A DNA stretch of 64,000 nt, taken from contig KB445809.1 in NCBI GenBank assembly GCA_000320605.2, positions 124,001 to 188,000 on the forward strand, written 5' to 3'. The position numbers and the translations under genes were made by a program. This stretch comes from Gelatoporia subvermispora B (lineage: Eukaryota > Basidiomycota > Agaricomycetes > Polyporales > Gelatoporiaceae). Of the stretch, positions 33,843 to 45,445 are shown one piece after another. Position 1 is the stretch's first letter. Every line of letters starts with the position of its first letter. The notes beneath the pieces were generated by a model. It ran no database searches. It was not told the origin of the DNA and saw nothing but the letters and a program-made list of their open reading frames with translations.

Positions 33843-35381
33843 TCACGAAGCATACGCCGGGACAGGAGGTCTAACATACACATGCTGGTCAGTCTCCTGG
33901 ACCTCGAAATGGTCAGGCTCAGCATCAGGTGCGGTACGCTCAAAAACAGGGACGACCAAATTCTTCCTATTGGAAACATCCTGGCCTCTGAAATATCCTG
34001 CCGAAATATGAATCAACAATTTATGTCTCAATACTGCATTTCCAGATGCAGTAACGTACTGGGGCTCATGTAATACCATACTACCGTGCCTTGAACATAC
34101 TGTTCGAGCGCTTTCAGGTACCGAGCAAGCTCGGAATCGACGCTGGGTCCGAAGGACGGTAGCTGCTTCTTGAGCTCCGCGTAGTCTATAACACGTTGAG
34201 CGAGCATGCCGGTCAGAATGTCGACTGCCGTTTGAAGGCCACAATCTCTCTCGAGCATTATGTGAAATACGAGGTTCTGAAAGTCCCCGCCGGCCTACTC
34301 CTTCTGTAGACTAGTTAGTACGGTCACGATTTCCATCAGTAGTAGCCCATACGTTGAACGAGCAGAGGTCCTGTGATTCTGCATTGAGAGAGGGAGAAGA
34401 TGATATCCACAGGATGGGACGTACATTGGGCCAGGTCATAATGTCGATAGCTGCCTCAGATCAGCCAACTAGAACCGGATGATCCCAGATATGTCCCGGA
34501 ATCTGTATATCAAGGGAATACTCGATTATTGCTGTGCAGATATGTGAGTTTTGAAACAAACGTGTGTGGCTACGTGCAGACCTTCAACCAGACGGGCCCC
34601 GATGGTTTGCCGGCGCAAGACAATGAAAACTGTCACGGTTGGGATTTGGTCTACGGAACGGTTTCGTGACTGTTCAACCTGAGCCGACATCCAACCTTCC
34701 GCAGCTCGCTTGAATCTGGCATGGATAAGGGTTAGGATCGGCAGCTGTGATATGTACGGCAGTCCCACTCGCCTGTTGCAAGCTCCTGGACTTGCAGTAG
34801 CACGGAGACGCTGCCAAATGCTAAGTTCCCTATGGAAGAACGTGTACTACGGAGTTATAGCTATACATCCTCGTGCAACATTGCCGCGTAGGGGAAATCC
34901 GGAGGAGGAGCGTCGGGATGGCGAAGGACATCAAGAGAAATGTCGACGCCTCGCCTTACACCCTCGGGGTTGGATTGAAGCGCGCCTTCATCGGAAAGAT
35001 CATCGAATTGGACCAGCAGAAGTTTAGCAAAAGTTTGCAGCGACAGGGTCACGACATACCGAGAATGCCCATAGGAAGAATGCTACACAGTTGTCCACGT
35101 GATCGGTGTCAGCGTCGGGGAAGCCCATGCCAGCAAATGCGTCAAAACGGTGTGAGAAGAAACCAGTCTTCTTCTCGCCGTAGTAAACATTGTGGCTAGT
35201 GCCAGTTAGTTGCACAGAGTAAAATACAGCGGATAGCATACCTATCGAACCAAACGCTTGTCTTCGCCCAAGCCAAATCTTGGTTGGGGTTCAGCTTGAA
35301 CTCGAACACCGGGGCCGTGATCGAAGTCAGGTCCTGAAGACAAAAGTGGTAAGGAGATCGTTTGAGCATTCCGACGCTCAT
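33843..35381 (-). pseudogene. Sesquiterpene synthase, inactivated
   Basis: Exons on the minus strand match basidiomycete class I terpene synthases: ITAPVFEFKLNPNQDL, SHNVYYGEKKTGFFSHRFDA, CVAFFLWAFS, the first metal site FDDLSDEG, FIVLRRQTIGA, DIMTWPN joined to DLCSFN, GDFQNLVFHIMLERDCGLQT and WYYMSP joined to RYFRG. An intact enzyme would cyclise farnesyl diphosphate. Two lesions are clear. The intron before FDDLSDEG begins GTATGT but has no AG at its end (CAATTC where CAG/TTC is expected, 35008-35009). After DLCSFN the next exon reads AAG GAG TAG, a stop right after the Glu of the NSE metal motif (34295-34297). Using that TAG as acceptor restores the frame but deletes the Glu. Confidence 0.82.
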
Positions 35382-37313
35382 GATTTAACCAGTGGTATAG
35401 AGATATTTTAATAGGCTCCAGCGGGTAGATTGCGTCAGGGACTACGCAACCTCTACCTTAGAGCACCAGCTGGTATATATATTGCATATATCAGTGCCTT
35501 CACAATAAAGTATTATCAGTTCACCACAGTTGTCCCGGTTGGTGTTCTCCTGCTGAAGTCATTCTTGTAATGTCAGGAGGGCTAAGACAGTGTCTAAGAT
35601 TTGTTGTAGCTCCGCATGCATCGTGAACCTATACCTATTTCGGTCAGAATTCACTGAACGATTGTGCGATCATTACTTGCTGAAGTCATTCTTGTAGTGT
35701 CAGGAGGGCTAAGACAGTGTCGGACACTTGTTGTAGCTCTGCATGCATCTTGGACCTATACCTATTTCGGTCAGGAGTCAATGAACGATTGTGCGATGAT
35801 CACTTTTCAATGCCGCATACAGATGATTACACCGAGCGGCCGAAAGGATGCAGTCAAATTGCAACGTAACCATCAGGATGATACCATTTGACTTCCGCGC
35901 ACCTCGCATGACTTTGCTGCGTCTGCGTGTCTTCTCGTCGGCGGCGTCGAGGCCGCCATGAGGTCACTCCAAGTGAGTCGAAAGACAAGACTTTTGGTAG
36001 ATAATATGTCAAGACCGTCGCTAAGCTTCTGCATTCCCGCATGCATTTGCAGTGATTTGGAGTAATTTGAATAAACCTGTCACTGATACGTTCAGTCACT
36101 CACTGCACTTGTGTAGTGAGTGCTAACCTCCGTCGCAACAAGATGATATACGCTACTGTACGGAAGCTGTGGATACTCGTGAGCGCACCCAGGGCAGTAA
36201 GAGCAGTATCGAGATCAGGAGCGTCTGCCGCCGCTCGAGCGAGAAAAAGAGCTCATCTCACGGCACGGGGATTAGGTCCATTCATTTTCAACTTCGAGGT
36301 GGAGCCGGTTCTGAGCGCGTAGTGAGGAGTAAGAGTATGCTCGTCAGTGGTAGTCTTGTTGTGGGCGCTCGAGAGGTGGATTGAGGTCGCTGAGGTCGGT
36401 GGTTATGCGTTACGTGCCGCCCGAAGCTGGAGGCCCCGGTCCATCAGGAAATGTTAACTCTTCTTAGAGCGTCTTACAGCGTCTTGCATGCCTTTCAAGA
36501 TACTTTCGGGGTACTTGACGCGCGCTAGCGAGGAGGGCAGAACGCCGTCGAGGCCCGAAAGGTTGGTATAGTACCTTAACGAACTGAGGTGACGTCCCAT
36601 GTCCACGGGAGTCTGTCGCTGTCACCTATGCGCCAGGTTGTCCTTCAAGTTGTCCCCGGGCACCCGTCACCTATCCTCCCCTAAGTTAAACGAGCATCCA
36701 TTCACGCAACCTCCTCCTCCGGCTTGTAATGGGCACCGGAGTTGAGGGTGCAGGGAAGATCGCGCTCGTTACTATCGGGCTGAACGTGAACATGACGGGC
36801 GAGGAAACCGGGTCGGGGGACCCGCTACTGGTTTTGGTCCGTCGAAGAGTACTCTACGAGCGTCCAAATCAGGAAGCTTAGGTAACGTGGCTATTTGTTG
36901 CAGCAAGCGCCCATTCGCCTGCGCCTCTCTGTGTCGGTGTCCCAGCGATGTCGTTGCTTCTGTCGTTGCTTAAGTCGTGGACGTACAGTAAGACACTCCA
37001 AGCCAACACGGCATTTTCCTGATGGATTTTTGGTGCGTGCCATACCAAACATTAAGGTCATAAGCAGCTTGGGCGGGATATTAGGACCAAGGTGAAGTAC
37101 ATCCGAGAGCATCGTAAACACAGTGTGACATGTCGGGAGCGAACTGCGCAGTGGGCTCAGCGCAACAGGCCCTCTATTTGCCATTACACAACATTGCATC
37201 GCTATGCTTCACAACTACACCTCAACTTATGGAGACTGCGGCAGAGGCTGATCAAGAACATGAACATTCCGTGACCTCACCCATCCCGAGCGACCCGATC
37301 CACCCGATATAGC
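35382..37313. other. Intergenic region with tandem repeat
   Basis: About 1.9 kb without a supportable gene. It contains a 127-base tandem duplication at 35551-35804. Short frames near 36116-36384 and 36891-37199 have no family-like features. Confidence 0.45.
35551..35804. repeat. Tandem direct duplication of a 127-base unit
   Basis: Two adjacent copies begin with the same TGCTGAAGTCATTCTTGTA at 35551 and 35678 and remain alignable to their ends, with scattered substitutions. No coding potential is seen in the unit. It lies upstream of the dead terpene synthase. Confidence 0.85.
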
Positions 37314-37928
37314 CTATGCCTCCTCCGCCTCCGCTTCCGCCCTCATAATCGCCCTCACCTCCATCAACGCCTTCCCCAGTAAATTCAAGCCCCACCTCTC
37401 CCTGTTCCTCATCGCATTCTCCTCCTTGAACCCAACGCCCCATATCCTGTCCCGCGGGCTCGCCTCAACAATCATCCTCTCCCCCGTCCCGAGCAGCATC
37501 TCCCTCTCCCTCGCATTCTGCCTAAACTTCTCCAAATTCCCCTCTCGCACGACCCGCTCCCGCTCCCGCTCCCACACCTGCTCGTCGAAGCCCCTGACTG
37601 CGCGCCCGAGCGCCTTCGCCGCCTTGGGCCCGGGCGGGCTCTGCCTGTCCACGTAGGTCCGCATCCGCGCGTCATCGGACCCCGCTGGGCCGGGGATGGG
37701 ATCCTCGACGCCAACGACGAGCCAAAACGCATCCAAATCCCCGAACAGCAGCGCCTTCTGCGCCATCATCCAGTGCTCCGCCGTCGGGAACGCGAACGTG
37801 CACTCGCCATACGGCGCAGGGAGCTCCACCGTCGCAGTAAACGGCGCGTGCTTGTACCACTGCGCGGCCCAGCCCGCGCGGTCGGTCGTCCGCCAGAAGA
37901 ACACGTAGTCGTCTTTCGTGCGCGGCAT
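37314..37928 (-). CDS. NADAR-family (YbiA-like) protein
   Basis: A single exon of about 204 codons from ATG 37928 (MPRTKDDYVFFW); an upstream in-frame ATG at 37952 is possible. Family motifs run along the whole length: TAEHWMMAQKALLFGD, GPKAAKALGRAVRGFD, LEKFRQNAREREMLLGTGER and a C-terminal EASPRDRIWGVGF. NADAR proteins are N-glycosidases: YbiA-like members act on riboflavin-pathway intermediates, others on ADP-ribose-linked bases. Which substrate this one uses cannot be read from the sequence. It has no signal peptide and should be cytosolic or nuclear. The gene lies between the dead terpene synthase and the copper transporter. Confidence 0.85.
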   Translation of the reverse strand: MPRTKDDYVFFWRTTDRAGWAAQWYKHAPFTATVELPAPYGECTFAFPTAEHWMMAQKALLFGDLDAFWLVVGVEDPIPGPAGSDDARMRTYVDRQSPPGPKAAKALGRAVRGFDEQVWERERERVVREGNLEKFRQNAREREMLLGTGERMIVEASPRDRIWGVGFKEENAMRNRERWGLNLLGKALMEVRAIMRAEAEAEEA

Positions 37929-38221
37929 TGCAACGTCGTAGATAGATCGCAATCAAAGTTGTTCTGGGATCCTGCTCGAGCGAGAGCTGGTATATATTAC
38001 AGCTGTCACACTTAGGCACCGGGCGCTGACTCGAGGGACATCTAGCGGAGTCGCACCTACGTCCATCTGAGTCATTCGCACGTCTCGCTCCCGTCGTCCC
38101 TTCACAACGGGGCTGACGGCCCCAAGAGCATCGGCAGGTGTCAAGAAGCGTAAATTACGAGGATATTGTACAACATGAAGCAATCCAAAGAGTCCGTCTA
38201 ACCAAGCGCAGGTCATCATGC

Positions 38222-38969
38222 CTAGTGCTCCGCGATGCTTGTATACCGCCCGAATAATGTCTCGCCCACGCCCAGACCGACAACGATAGCGATTATGAAC
38301 GACACCTGGAACGTCCTGCGGGGTGCACGAGTCAGCCTTGGTCACCACAGGGTAAGACAACAGGATGGGACGCACATGACGACGAGCATGAGGGTGAACT
38401 TGATAGCGCTCTGTACGGCGTGGACAATGCCACGCGAGAGGTCATGCCAGAGGATGAAAGGTGGTGCACCACGCATGGTAACTGTACTAGCGGCGGTGGC
38501 GATGGAGGATGACGAGGAGCTGAGGTGCTTAGGGTCGGGGCGAGTGCTGACAGGGAGCTTGCCGCTGGCTCTGTCGGCTCGCACGATCTGAGCTCTACGA
38601 CAGGGGTGAGGTTAGTACTACACGATCCAACAATGACCAAAACCGCGCTAGCAGAGCGGTCGCAGTGTGTGATCATACACACCTCTGGTTCCAGTGCGCC
38701 TCAATAACTGCTCTGCACGCAGCAATCCATCTCTCCACTAATGCAAGGAGGAACAGTCCAATGCACGTCCCTACCATCGCTCCAGTCGTATCCGGGACCC
38801 ATCCCATGAACCACAGCATATCGCCCGGCGTAAAATGCAAGTACGGTAGCATCTCCCCGCTTGTCAGCGCCATGGAGCCGTCCATCGACATGTCCATGCC
38901 GTTCGACACGGCGAGCGCCGTGGGTATCATATTCGCCCAGAGGGCAGCGGCAACGACGGAGAGGAACAT
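38222..38969 (-). CDS. Ctr-family copper transporter
   Basis: Starts MFLSVVAAALWANMIPTALA at 38969, which looks like a signal peptide or first hydrophobic segment. A Met-rich stretch MDMSMDGSM, typical of extracellular Cu(I) capture, follows. The first TM is TTGAMVGTCIGLFLLALVER. An intron follows AHWNQR; the cytosolic loop carries a Ser run. The second TM contains the MLVVM (MxxxM) Cu(I) filter, and after a last intron FQVSFIIAIVVGLGVGETLF supplies the G-x-G packing motif of the third TM. The stop is at 38222. It would form a trimeric channel for Cu(I) uptake at the plasma membrane or release from the vacuole. The ferric/cupric reductase at 30-32 kb could supply reduced copper. Confidence 0.87.
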
Positions 38970-40577
38970 CGTTAGTGAGGAAGGGCTGGGATGAGACGTC
39001 GAGGTGGTCGTTGCTGGGGAAAAGGCCGGCCAAAGAGATAGCGAGCAGCTGACGTAAGCTTGTCCAAACAAGATCAAATACGGGTGGTCCGTGCGGGCTC
39101 CCACGGTGGTTGAGGGGGCAGATTGACTGCGGACACTACGGCAAGGGCCCGTTATTCTAGTGTCCGCGGAGAGCAAGATGAAAGCAGAGTTCCTGGTAGC
39201 AGTTCAAATCGTGTTTCAAAGCTTGTCGCCAGAAATCCAAGTATTGAGATGGTTCATTCTCTTGATGCTGAAGGCCAAAACGCCCCAGTTATCCGGAGTT
39301 CCAAGGTGTTCGACGCCACGGTTTGCCACGCCCGATCGCCTCATGACCGGTAGCACAGGCAGATTTGGAATTGTTGACGGTGCGCCGACGGCCCGCGATG
39401 TTTCGAGTCCCGAGTCAACGCGCGGTCCATCAATTGCGTCCCCGAGTACGAGCGTCCTGGGCAACCGTGACACTGTCGTGAGAGCATCAATGAGCGAGCT
39501 GGGCGGCCGAAGGGCCCGATGGCGGCTGTTGATAGCTAGCAGTGTTCGGCGGCCTCGGCCATAGGTACAAACAAACGGTGGTGCGCAGCATGTTGTCGAT
39601 GACGAGGCCAACCTGTCGCAGGTGGGAACGAACACAAAGACAAAGGCAAGACAGCAGCACAACAAGTCCGGAAGAGTCAGAGAAGCATCAGAATGTTGAA
39701 GGCAATCCTAGCCGCCCACGGTGAGAACAGTCCCAGGCGTCAGCATGTTGCTCGAAGCAATAAGGGCATTAGTGTTGTTAACAAGGCCTTTTTGTAGGCT
39801 GTCTGCGATCTTTAGATTGTACGCCTAAATGCTTGGTCAGCAAAGAGCACTAGGGCGCTGGGTTGCGTGAGGTAATCCTCTCACCCAGCGCGCAATAGTG
39901 ACGAGCACTGAAGCAGTATGAGAGTCCTCACCACGGTGCACACATCCAGGGCATACAACAGCCCCGAGATCTTCTGATTTGACCCCCAACGACCGCCCAC
40001 CAACCATCCTAGCGTCCACCAACCATCGTCGCCGTCCTAGCTCTCCCAACGACACGCCCATCCTCGTCCAACGGGGTCCAAATAGTGCATATGTGTCATT
40101 TCAAGCACCGAGGGGTCATGTGAAGGCAGAAGAAACGAATACATCGCCGAGCTGCGTGAGGGATGCCTCTCACTCGACGAGTACGGGGAGAGGGGAGGTG
40201 GGAGGGAGGTGACGACGCGGGGGAAGAGCAGGAGCAAAGGGCGCGAGAGGCATGCGCCAATTTCGCGAGCTGCGTGTGAGGCAATTCTGTGATTGGTCCA
40301 CATACAGTCGGAGATCAAACCTTCAGCTCCTGCCGCAATCTCAGCCACAGCCGCTCAGTAGCGCTCAGCAGCGCTCAGCGACGTCCTCGGAAACTCCAAG
40401 CGGTTTTGTTGACAAACGTCTCGCAGGGTTTCTCTAGGACGTTCAACTTGTGCACTTTCCCTGACGCGCTCCAATGAGTTGTCAATTCGCAGCATTATAA
40501 ATCAGTAATCAAACGAATTAGCAACCACATCTCGAACACACGCAATCTTCTATCCAGGTCATCACACGAGCACTTCA
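38970..40577. other. Intergenic region, no supported gene
   Basis: About 1.6 kb between the copper transporter start and the esterase stop. Frames of 130-150 codons on both strands at 39160-39665 overlap one another, show no recognisable motif and are not annotated. The segment beside 38969 should hold the copper transporter promoter. Confidence 0.45.
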
Positions 40578-41728
40578 TTAGCTTCTTTCCAGCGCAACAG
40601 CTGGCTGCTGTACAGATTCCACAGCATCCTTGTCTTCGCGTTCGCTCCCGTCTTCGTCTGCTGGCCGAGCAGCCAAGAACGCGAACACGTCTTTCGCGAC
40701 CCACTCGTGCATCGCGCTGGTCGGATGCAAATAGTCCATCCATATCTGTCCATACGGCTTGCGCACTTGGTTCGGCTTGAACCCGTGTTTCTGCGGGTCA
40801 TCCAGCACGCGTGTGAAGGTCTCCCATGAGGAGAAGAGCATCACGGTCGCGTCCGGGTGTGCAGACGAGAACGCCGCCACCGCGTCCTTGAGGTGGTTGT
40901 TCCAGAAGACGTATGCTGGAGTGTACTCCTCGAGGTTCACATCTGTGAGAGCAAGCGGTTCAGATAGTCATTGGACCAAAGTTGGATAGAGACGAACGAG
41001 AGGAGGGTGTCCGGGCTAGAGGGGGCAGGTCGATGAACAGAAAGTTCCGCGCGCCGGTATTGTACAGGTACTCCTGCTCGTCGAACAGGTCGGTGACTAC
41101 TTTGTGGGTTTTCTCGCCCATGATAAACCTGACCAGGGGACAGAGCCCATCAGTTCTGCCAGAACGCCGAACCACAAAGCAGCATCACTCACGCGCAATC
41201 GTTTATACCAACCCAGGTCACTGGCGACGTCCAGACGTCCAACGTTCAGCGTTGTCAACACTCATTACACACCCTGTCTCTCCGGACTCACCGAAGAGGC
41301 TATCTTCTGCGCTCCACGATGCCCAATTTGGCTTCTTACCCGCCGTTGGGAGGAATTCCTCATGAATCTGGCTGCGCACGTCTGGAAGCGTGCTGCCGCC
41401 AACAGCATAATCGAACACGATCGGACGTCGTCCTGCCGCCCTGCCTGCAAGGTGCTTCGACACCAGGTAGCCCACCCAGTTCGGCTCGCCTTCAGTCGTC
41501 CAAGTGTCCTCCCCACCGGGGAACTCGACACCGAGCGGCTCCTCCTCCGTCGGATGCGGAGATGAAGAGCTGTATCCCACAGAACTGTAGGAGTCGCCGC
41601 TGAGGTATATAAAGGTGTATTGAGCATAACGTCGCAGAGTGATCGGCACTGAATGAGCGACATGCGTACAATATGATGAAGTAGCGGATGTTATCTAGCC
41701 CGCGCCAGCTTGACGTCGAGGAGGCCAT
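40578..41728 (-). CDS. CE16-type SGNH/GDSL esterase, copy 1
   Basis: The ATG at 41728 reads MASSTSSWRGLDNIRYFIIF, spliced to GDSYSSVGYSSSSPHP, the block I nucleophile Ser in its canonical GDS setting. Later blocks are LVSKHLAGRAAGRRP, FDYAVGGSTLPDVRSQI, TWVGINDCA (the Asn of block III), DEQEYLYNTGARNFLFIDLP, then a C-terminal exon with DYLHPTSAMHEWVAKDVFAF, whose Asp and His complete the triad. The stop is at 40578. Proteins of this kind (carbohydrate esterase family 16) remove acetyl groups from xylo-oligosaccharides; some are secreted, but no clear signal peptide is seen here. It is paired head-to-tail with copy 2 at 42094-43195. Confidence 0.85.
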
Positions 41729-42093
41729 GGTGTGAAATTTGCTGAACGTTCTTCTGAAGTAAATCGTAGTCTCCTGCACGTTAAGATGTTTTCCTCTACA
41801 TTCCAGGATCAGCAGATCCAACTCAACAAGGCGGCCGCGCCGCTTGTGAATCATCCCGGGAGCGCTCGCAGACTCGAACAGCCTCCGAAACGACTTCCGC
41901 ATCAGTGATCGTCCCACTCGTCCCGCCTGAGCAGTATACGCAGCCAAGTAGTCTCGCGATGCATTTGCAATGTTCTGCTGTCTGTTCGGTACCAAGTTGC
42001 ACGGCACATACACTGGTATATGATTACACGCCGATCACTTCTATGCCTCAAACCCCAAATGCTCCCGTGCCTCTCTTCAGACCTATCCTCGCC
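41729..42093. other. Short spacer between tandem esterase genes
   Basis: About 365 bases between the start of esterase copy 1 and the stop of copy 2. It should contain the copy 1 promoter; no other feature was seen. Confidence 0.5.
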
Positions 42094-43195
42094 CTACGTG
42101 CCCGGCCGATCCTCGCGGGACGGTATCGCAGCGAGGAATGCGGCCAGATCCCACGCGATCAAGTCGTGCACTGCACTCGTCGGATGGAGGTAATCGTACC
42201 AGATCGCGCCTCCGGCGAGGCACACGTCCTCCTCGGAGAAGCCGTGCTCGACAGGGTCGTCCAAGACACGAGATATAGTATCCCATGAAGAGAACACGAC
42301 CGCCCAGGCATCTGGATGCGCGGCAGAAAAAGCTTCGACGGCTTCGCGTAGGTGCTTGTTCCATGCGGCGTATATGGCGGCGCGCTCCTCGCCACCACCG
42401 CCGAAATTCGCTGGGAACATCAGCAACTCAGGTTTGCGCGGCGTGAATATGCAACTTACCGAAGACAGGCAGACGATGGATTGGGGGCACATCGATGAGG
42501 ACGAAGTTCCGTGCGCCGGCTTCGTAGAGCTGCTCCTGCCCATCCAGCAGCAGCTTCACGGACACGGGGACCGAGCTCATTGTTGCTTCACTGCACGGCC
42601 CATTGTCAGTACCACACCAATTGATAAAGAATGTGTGCTCACGCGCAGTCGTTGATCCCGACCCAAGTGACTGCGAGGGACCCCACCGCCTCGTCTCAAA
42701 GGCAAGTTCCTCAGATAGAACGCCCCTACTCACTGAACAGTGTGTCAGAAGCGGTCCATGGGGCCCAGTCCGGTTTCCGGCCGAGTGTCGGGAGGAACTG
42801 CGTCTCGATCTGCCTGCGCACACCTTCAACTTGGTTTCCGCCCGCGGCGTAGTCGAATACGAGTGGCCCGCTGCCTGCAGGGCGACCCGATAGGTACTGC
42901 GAGACGAGATGCCCGATCCAATTCGGCGTGCCGGCCTCTGTGTATGTTTTGCCCGGCCAGCGAACGCCCAGAGGGCGGTCCTCAGTGGGATGAGGTTGCG
43001 AGGAGTCGTAGCCGACATCACAGTAAGATGCACCACTAGCGGGAGCAGGAGGGCCGGGGTGCGTCAAGCCGTGAAGTAGCCGAGGGATGGTATGGCGCAC
43101 AATATCACGAAATAGCGGATGTTATCGAGACCGAGCCAGCTTGCGTGCGCATCGTACTCTTCGTTTTCTTCAAAGATCTCTTCAATGAACGCCAT
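42094..43195 (-). CDS. CE16-type SGNH/GDSL esterase, copy 2, altered block I
   Basis: Starts MAFIEEIFEENEEYDAHASW at 43195, continues LGLDNIRYFVIF and splices to GASYCDVGYDSSQPHP. Where copy 1 has GDSY, this copy has GASY: the nucleophile Ser is kept but the preceding Asp is replaced by Ala. Other blocks are present: LVSQYLSGRPAGSGPLVFDY, TWVGINDCA, EQLYEAGARNFVLIDVPPIH, WNKHLREAVEAFSAAHPDAW and DYLHPTSAVHDLIAWDLAAF with the catalytic Asp/His pair. The stop is at 42094. The expected activity is carbohydrate or other acetylester hydrolysis, possibly changed by the block I substitution. It is clearly a paralogue of the neighbouring copy, with the same exon plan. Confidence 0.82.
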
Positions 43196-43620
43196 ATTTT
43201 GAATGTTAGACACGAGACAAAGATGGAGGTCGAGGACAAGGAGGAGACGCCGACACGCGTGCGTAGCGCGGGAGACGAGCCCCGTCCCGTCTCCTTGTCT
43301 TCATCCGTCCATTCCTGTACATTCCAATTGTCAGCCAGACCTACGTTCAAACTGCTGGCGAGAATTGCTTGAGAATATCACCAGAACCTTTCTATCTGAG
43401 TTGCAAGTACTGCGACTGCTTCCAGTCATCACACATCTACCCGGGCATTCTCGACCTCCGCCATCCTGTGCAGTTCCGGACGTAATAGCACGTCGTGCTG
43501 GAGCATTCCCTTCATGACTCTCTTCGACCGCTGTTAAACGTGTCTTTCGTTTCTGACGACACTTACGAACGTTCGTGGCGGTCTGGATGCATCTGAGACA
43601 CTCCAGAATACGCCAATATC
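43196..43620. other. Divergent promoter region
   Basis: About 425 bases between the starts of esterase copy 2 (-) and the TLDc gene (+). No TATA-like element stands out. Confidence 0.45.
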
Positions 43621-45445
43621 ATGCCTCAGCCACTCTCCTTTCCACCGCTGATCCCGCTGCCCGATGATACCCAAGGACCACCGAACGAGGACAAGGATGA
43701 CATATTCTCAACTCTATTCTCCCCTCCAACACCCAGAGCATCCCCTACACCAGCCGGGGTCCACACCAGCTCATCGCCGGTGTTGAGAGCACCGCGTCAC
43801 ACACGGTCAGATTCAACCGACTCAGAGTTTGGTGCTTTCGTATCTGTTTCCTCCACCGAAGATCCTCTACGGTCTGCCGGGCTTGACGATGACGACACAC
43901 CTATGACTCCTCTCCAGAACGTGAACTTCTTTGATAGGTTTGCGCAAGATGCGAAGGCCGCGGCGGAGAAGAACAAGCGAGGTGTGCTCGACGAGCTACT
44001 AGAACACCAGGATGACCCATTATATTGGGTCCAACCATCAGGTAGCGCCAGTGACTCCGGTGCAGCGACGCCCATGGGTGCTTCCGAGCACGAACACCCT
44101 GTGCAGGACAACCGCGCCACTGAGCAGGACAGCTACGACACCCACGACGAGCTGCTCGTCGACATCGAGCCCGCGCGGCCCTCCTCCAGTCCCCCACATT
44201 CGCGCCACTCGGTACGCGAACACACCGCGATCGACCCCGGACGCTCATCCCATGCATCTACACTCGCTCGCTCTCCATCCCTTCCCCCGTCCTCGCCCTC
44301 GCGGCTCGCAGAGCCCGAGCTACAGCGCACCCAATCGTACTTCACGCCAGTCTCACTCCCGTCCCGCCTAGTCTCTACCCTTCTCTCCACCGCCGCCTCA
44401 GCCGCATCCGCCGCGTCCGGCCGCCCGCCGGTAACCCGCCCGCGTTCGCACACGCACGAGGGCGAGCCTCTCCCCGCGCAGCAGCACCAGGCGAGCCTCC
44501 CCGCGGCGCTGCCCTCGCAACTCCTCGAGACGGTGCAACACATCCGCTCGCAGACGGCCGGCGCGGCGCTGCCCGCTTCGATGTCGGTCGATTCTGCGAT
44601 CACGCACGGCTCGCCGTTCGCGTCGCAGCCTTTTGTGCCTGCGACGGGCGCGCCTGGGTTCGTGGGGGACAGAACTTGGGACAAAGGCTTCCAATTCGAC
44701 CGGATGGACGTGGAGAAGCGGGCCGTGAGGTTGGTCGGGCGCAGGGAGGTGACGGTTCCTGTGCTCACCGAAGAGCTTGCGGACATGGTGAGCATCAGCC
44801 AATGTCAGGTTTAGAGGCGGAAAGTCTTATGGTATGTCCAGCTGCGACCCCATTTCCCTGCACTAGCACGCCTCCCGCGTTCATGGTCGCTCCTCTATAG
44901 CCTTGATCAGCATGGGATATCGCTGAACACCCTGTACACGCGGTGTCAGTCACACACCGGCGGCGCGGTTGTGGTTATGCGTGACTCTGGTGATGCTGTC
45001 TTTGGCGTCTGGTTGGGCGAGGGTGTGCACCAGTCAAGGGGAGGATACTATGGTGGTGGCTCTTCGTGAGTCTGGATTTCCTTGAATTAGTTGTGTCACG
45101 ATGTTGACTCGCATTGCCGTAGGTTCATGTGGCGGCTCCTCCCAGACAAGCGGCTACGCATCTATAAATGGACTGGGAAGAACGACTACGTAGCGCTTTG
45201 TGAGACTGAATACCTTTCGTTTGGAGGAGGGTACGCACCCCTCGCTTAACTCGCTGATCGGCTTATTGACACACTTAATTTCTAGGGACGGTCACTACGG
45301 TTTGTATTTAGACAGCTCGCTCACGGACGGGTCTTCCGCATGGTGTCCCACGTTCGACAATGAACCACTGTGCTCTGCCGGCCCACGTCAGGGTGATAAT
45401 GTGACATTTGAGTGTGTAGCACTAGAAGTTTGGGGTGTAGGTTGA
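43621..45445 (+). CDS. TLDc-domain protein (OXR1-like)
   Basis: Starts MPQPLSFPPLIPLPDD at 43621. The first ~390 residues are Ser/Pro/Thr-rich with short conserved pieces (NVNFFDRFAQDAKAAAEKNK; GDRTWDKGFQFDRMDVEKRA). After the intron following EELADM the TLDc domain begins: LRPHFPALARLPRSWSLLYS, QHGISLNTLYTRC, GGAVVVMRDSGDAVFGVWLG, FMWRLLPDKRLRIYKWTGKN, CETEYLSFGGG, DGHYGLYLDSSLTDGSSAWC, and a terminal VTFECVALEVWGVG with stop at 45445. TLDc proteins of the OXR1 type protect against oxidative damage, and yeast Oxr1 also acts on the vacuolar proton ATPase; either role is inferred by family. All four exon joins are in frame. Confidence 0.88.

Noticed and set aside
39160..39665. Overlapping 134- and 149-codon frames on opposite strands
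   Set aside because: They mirror each other, show no family features and have no splice-supported extension.
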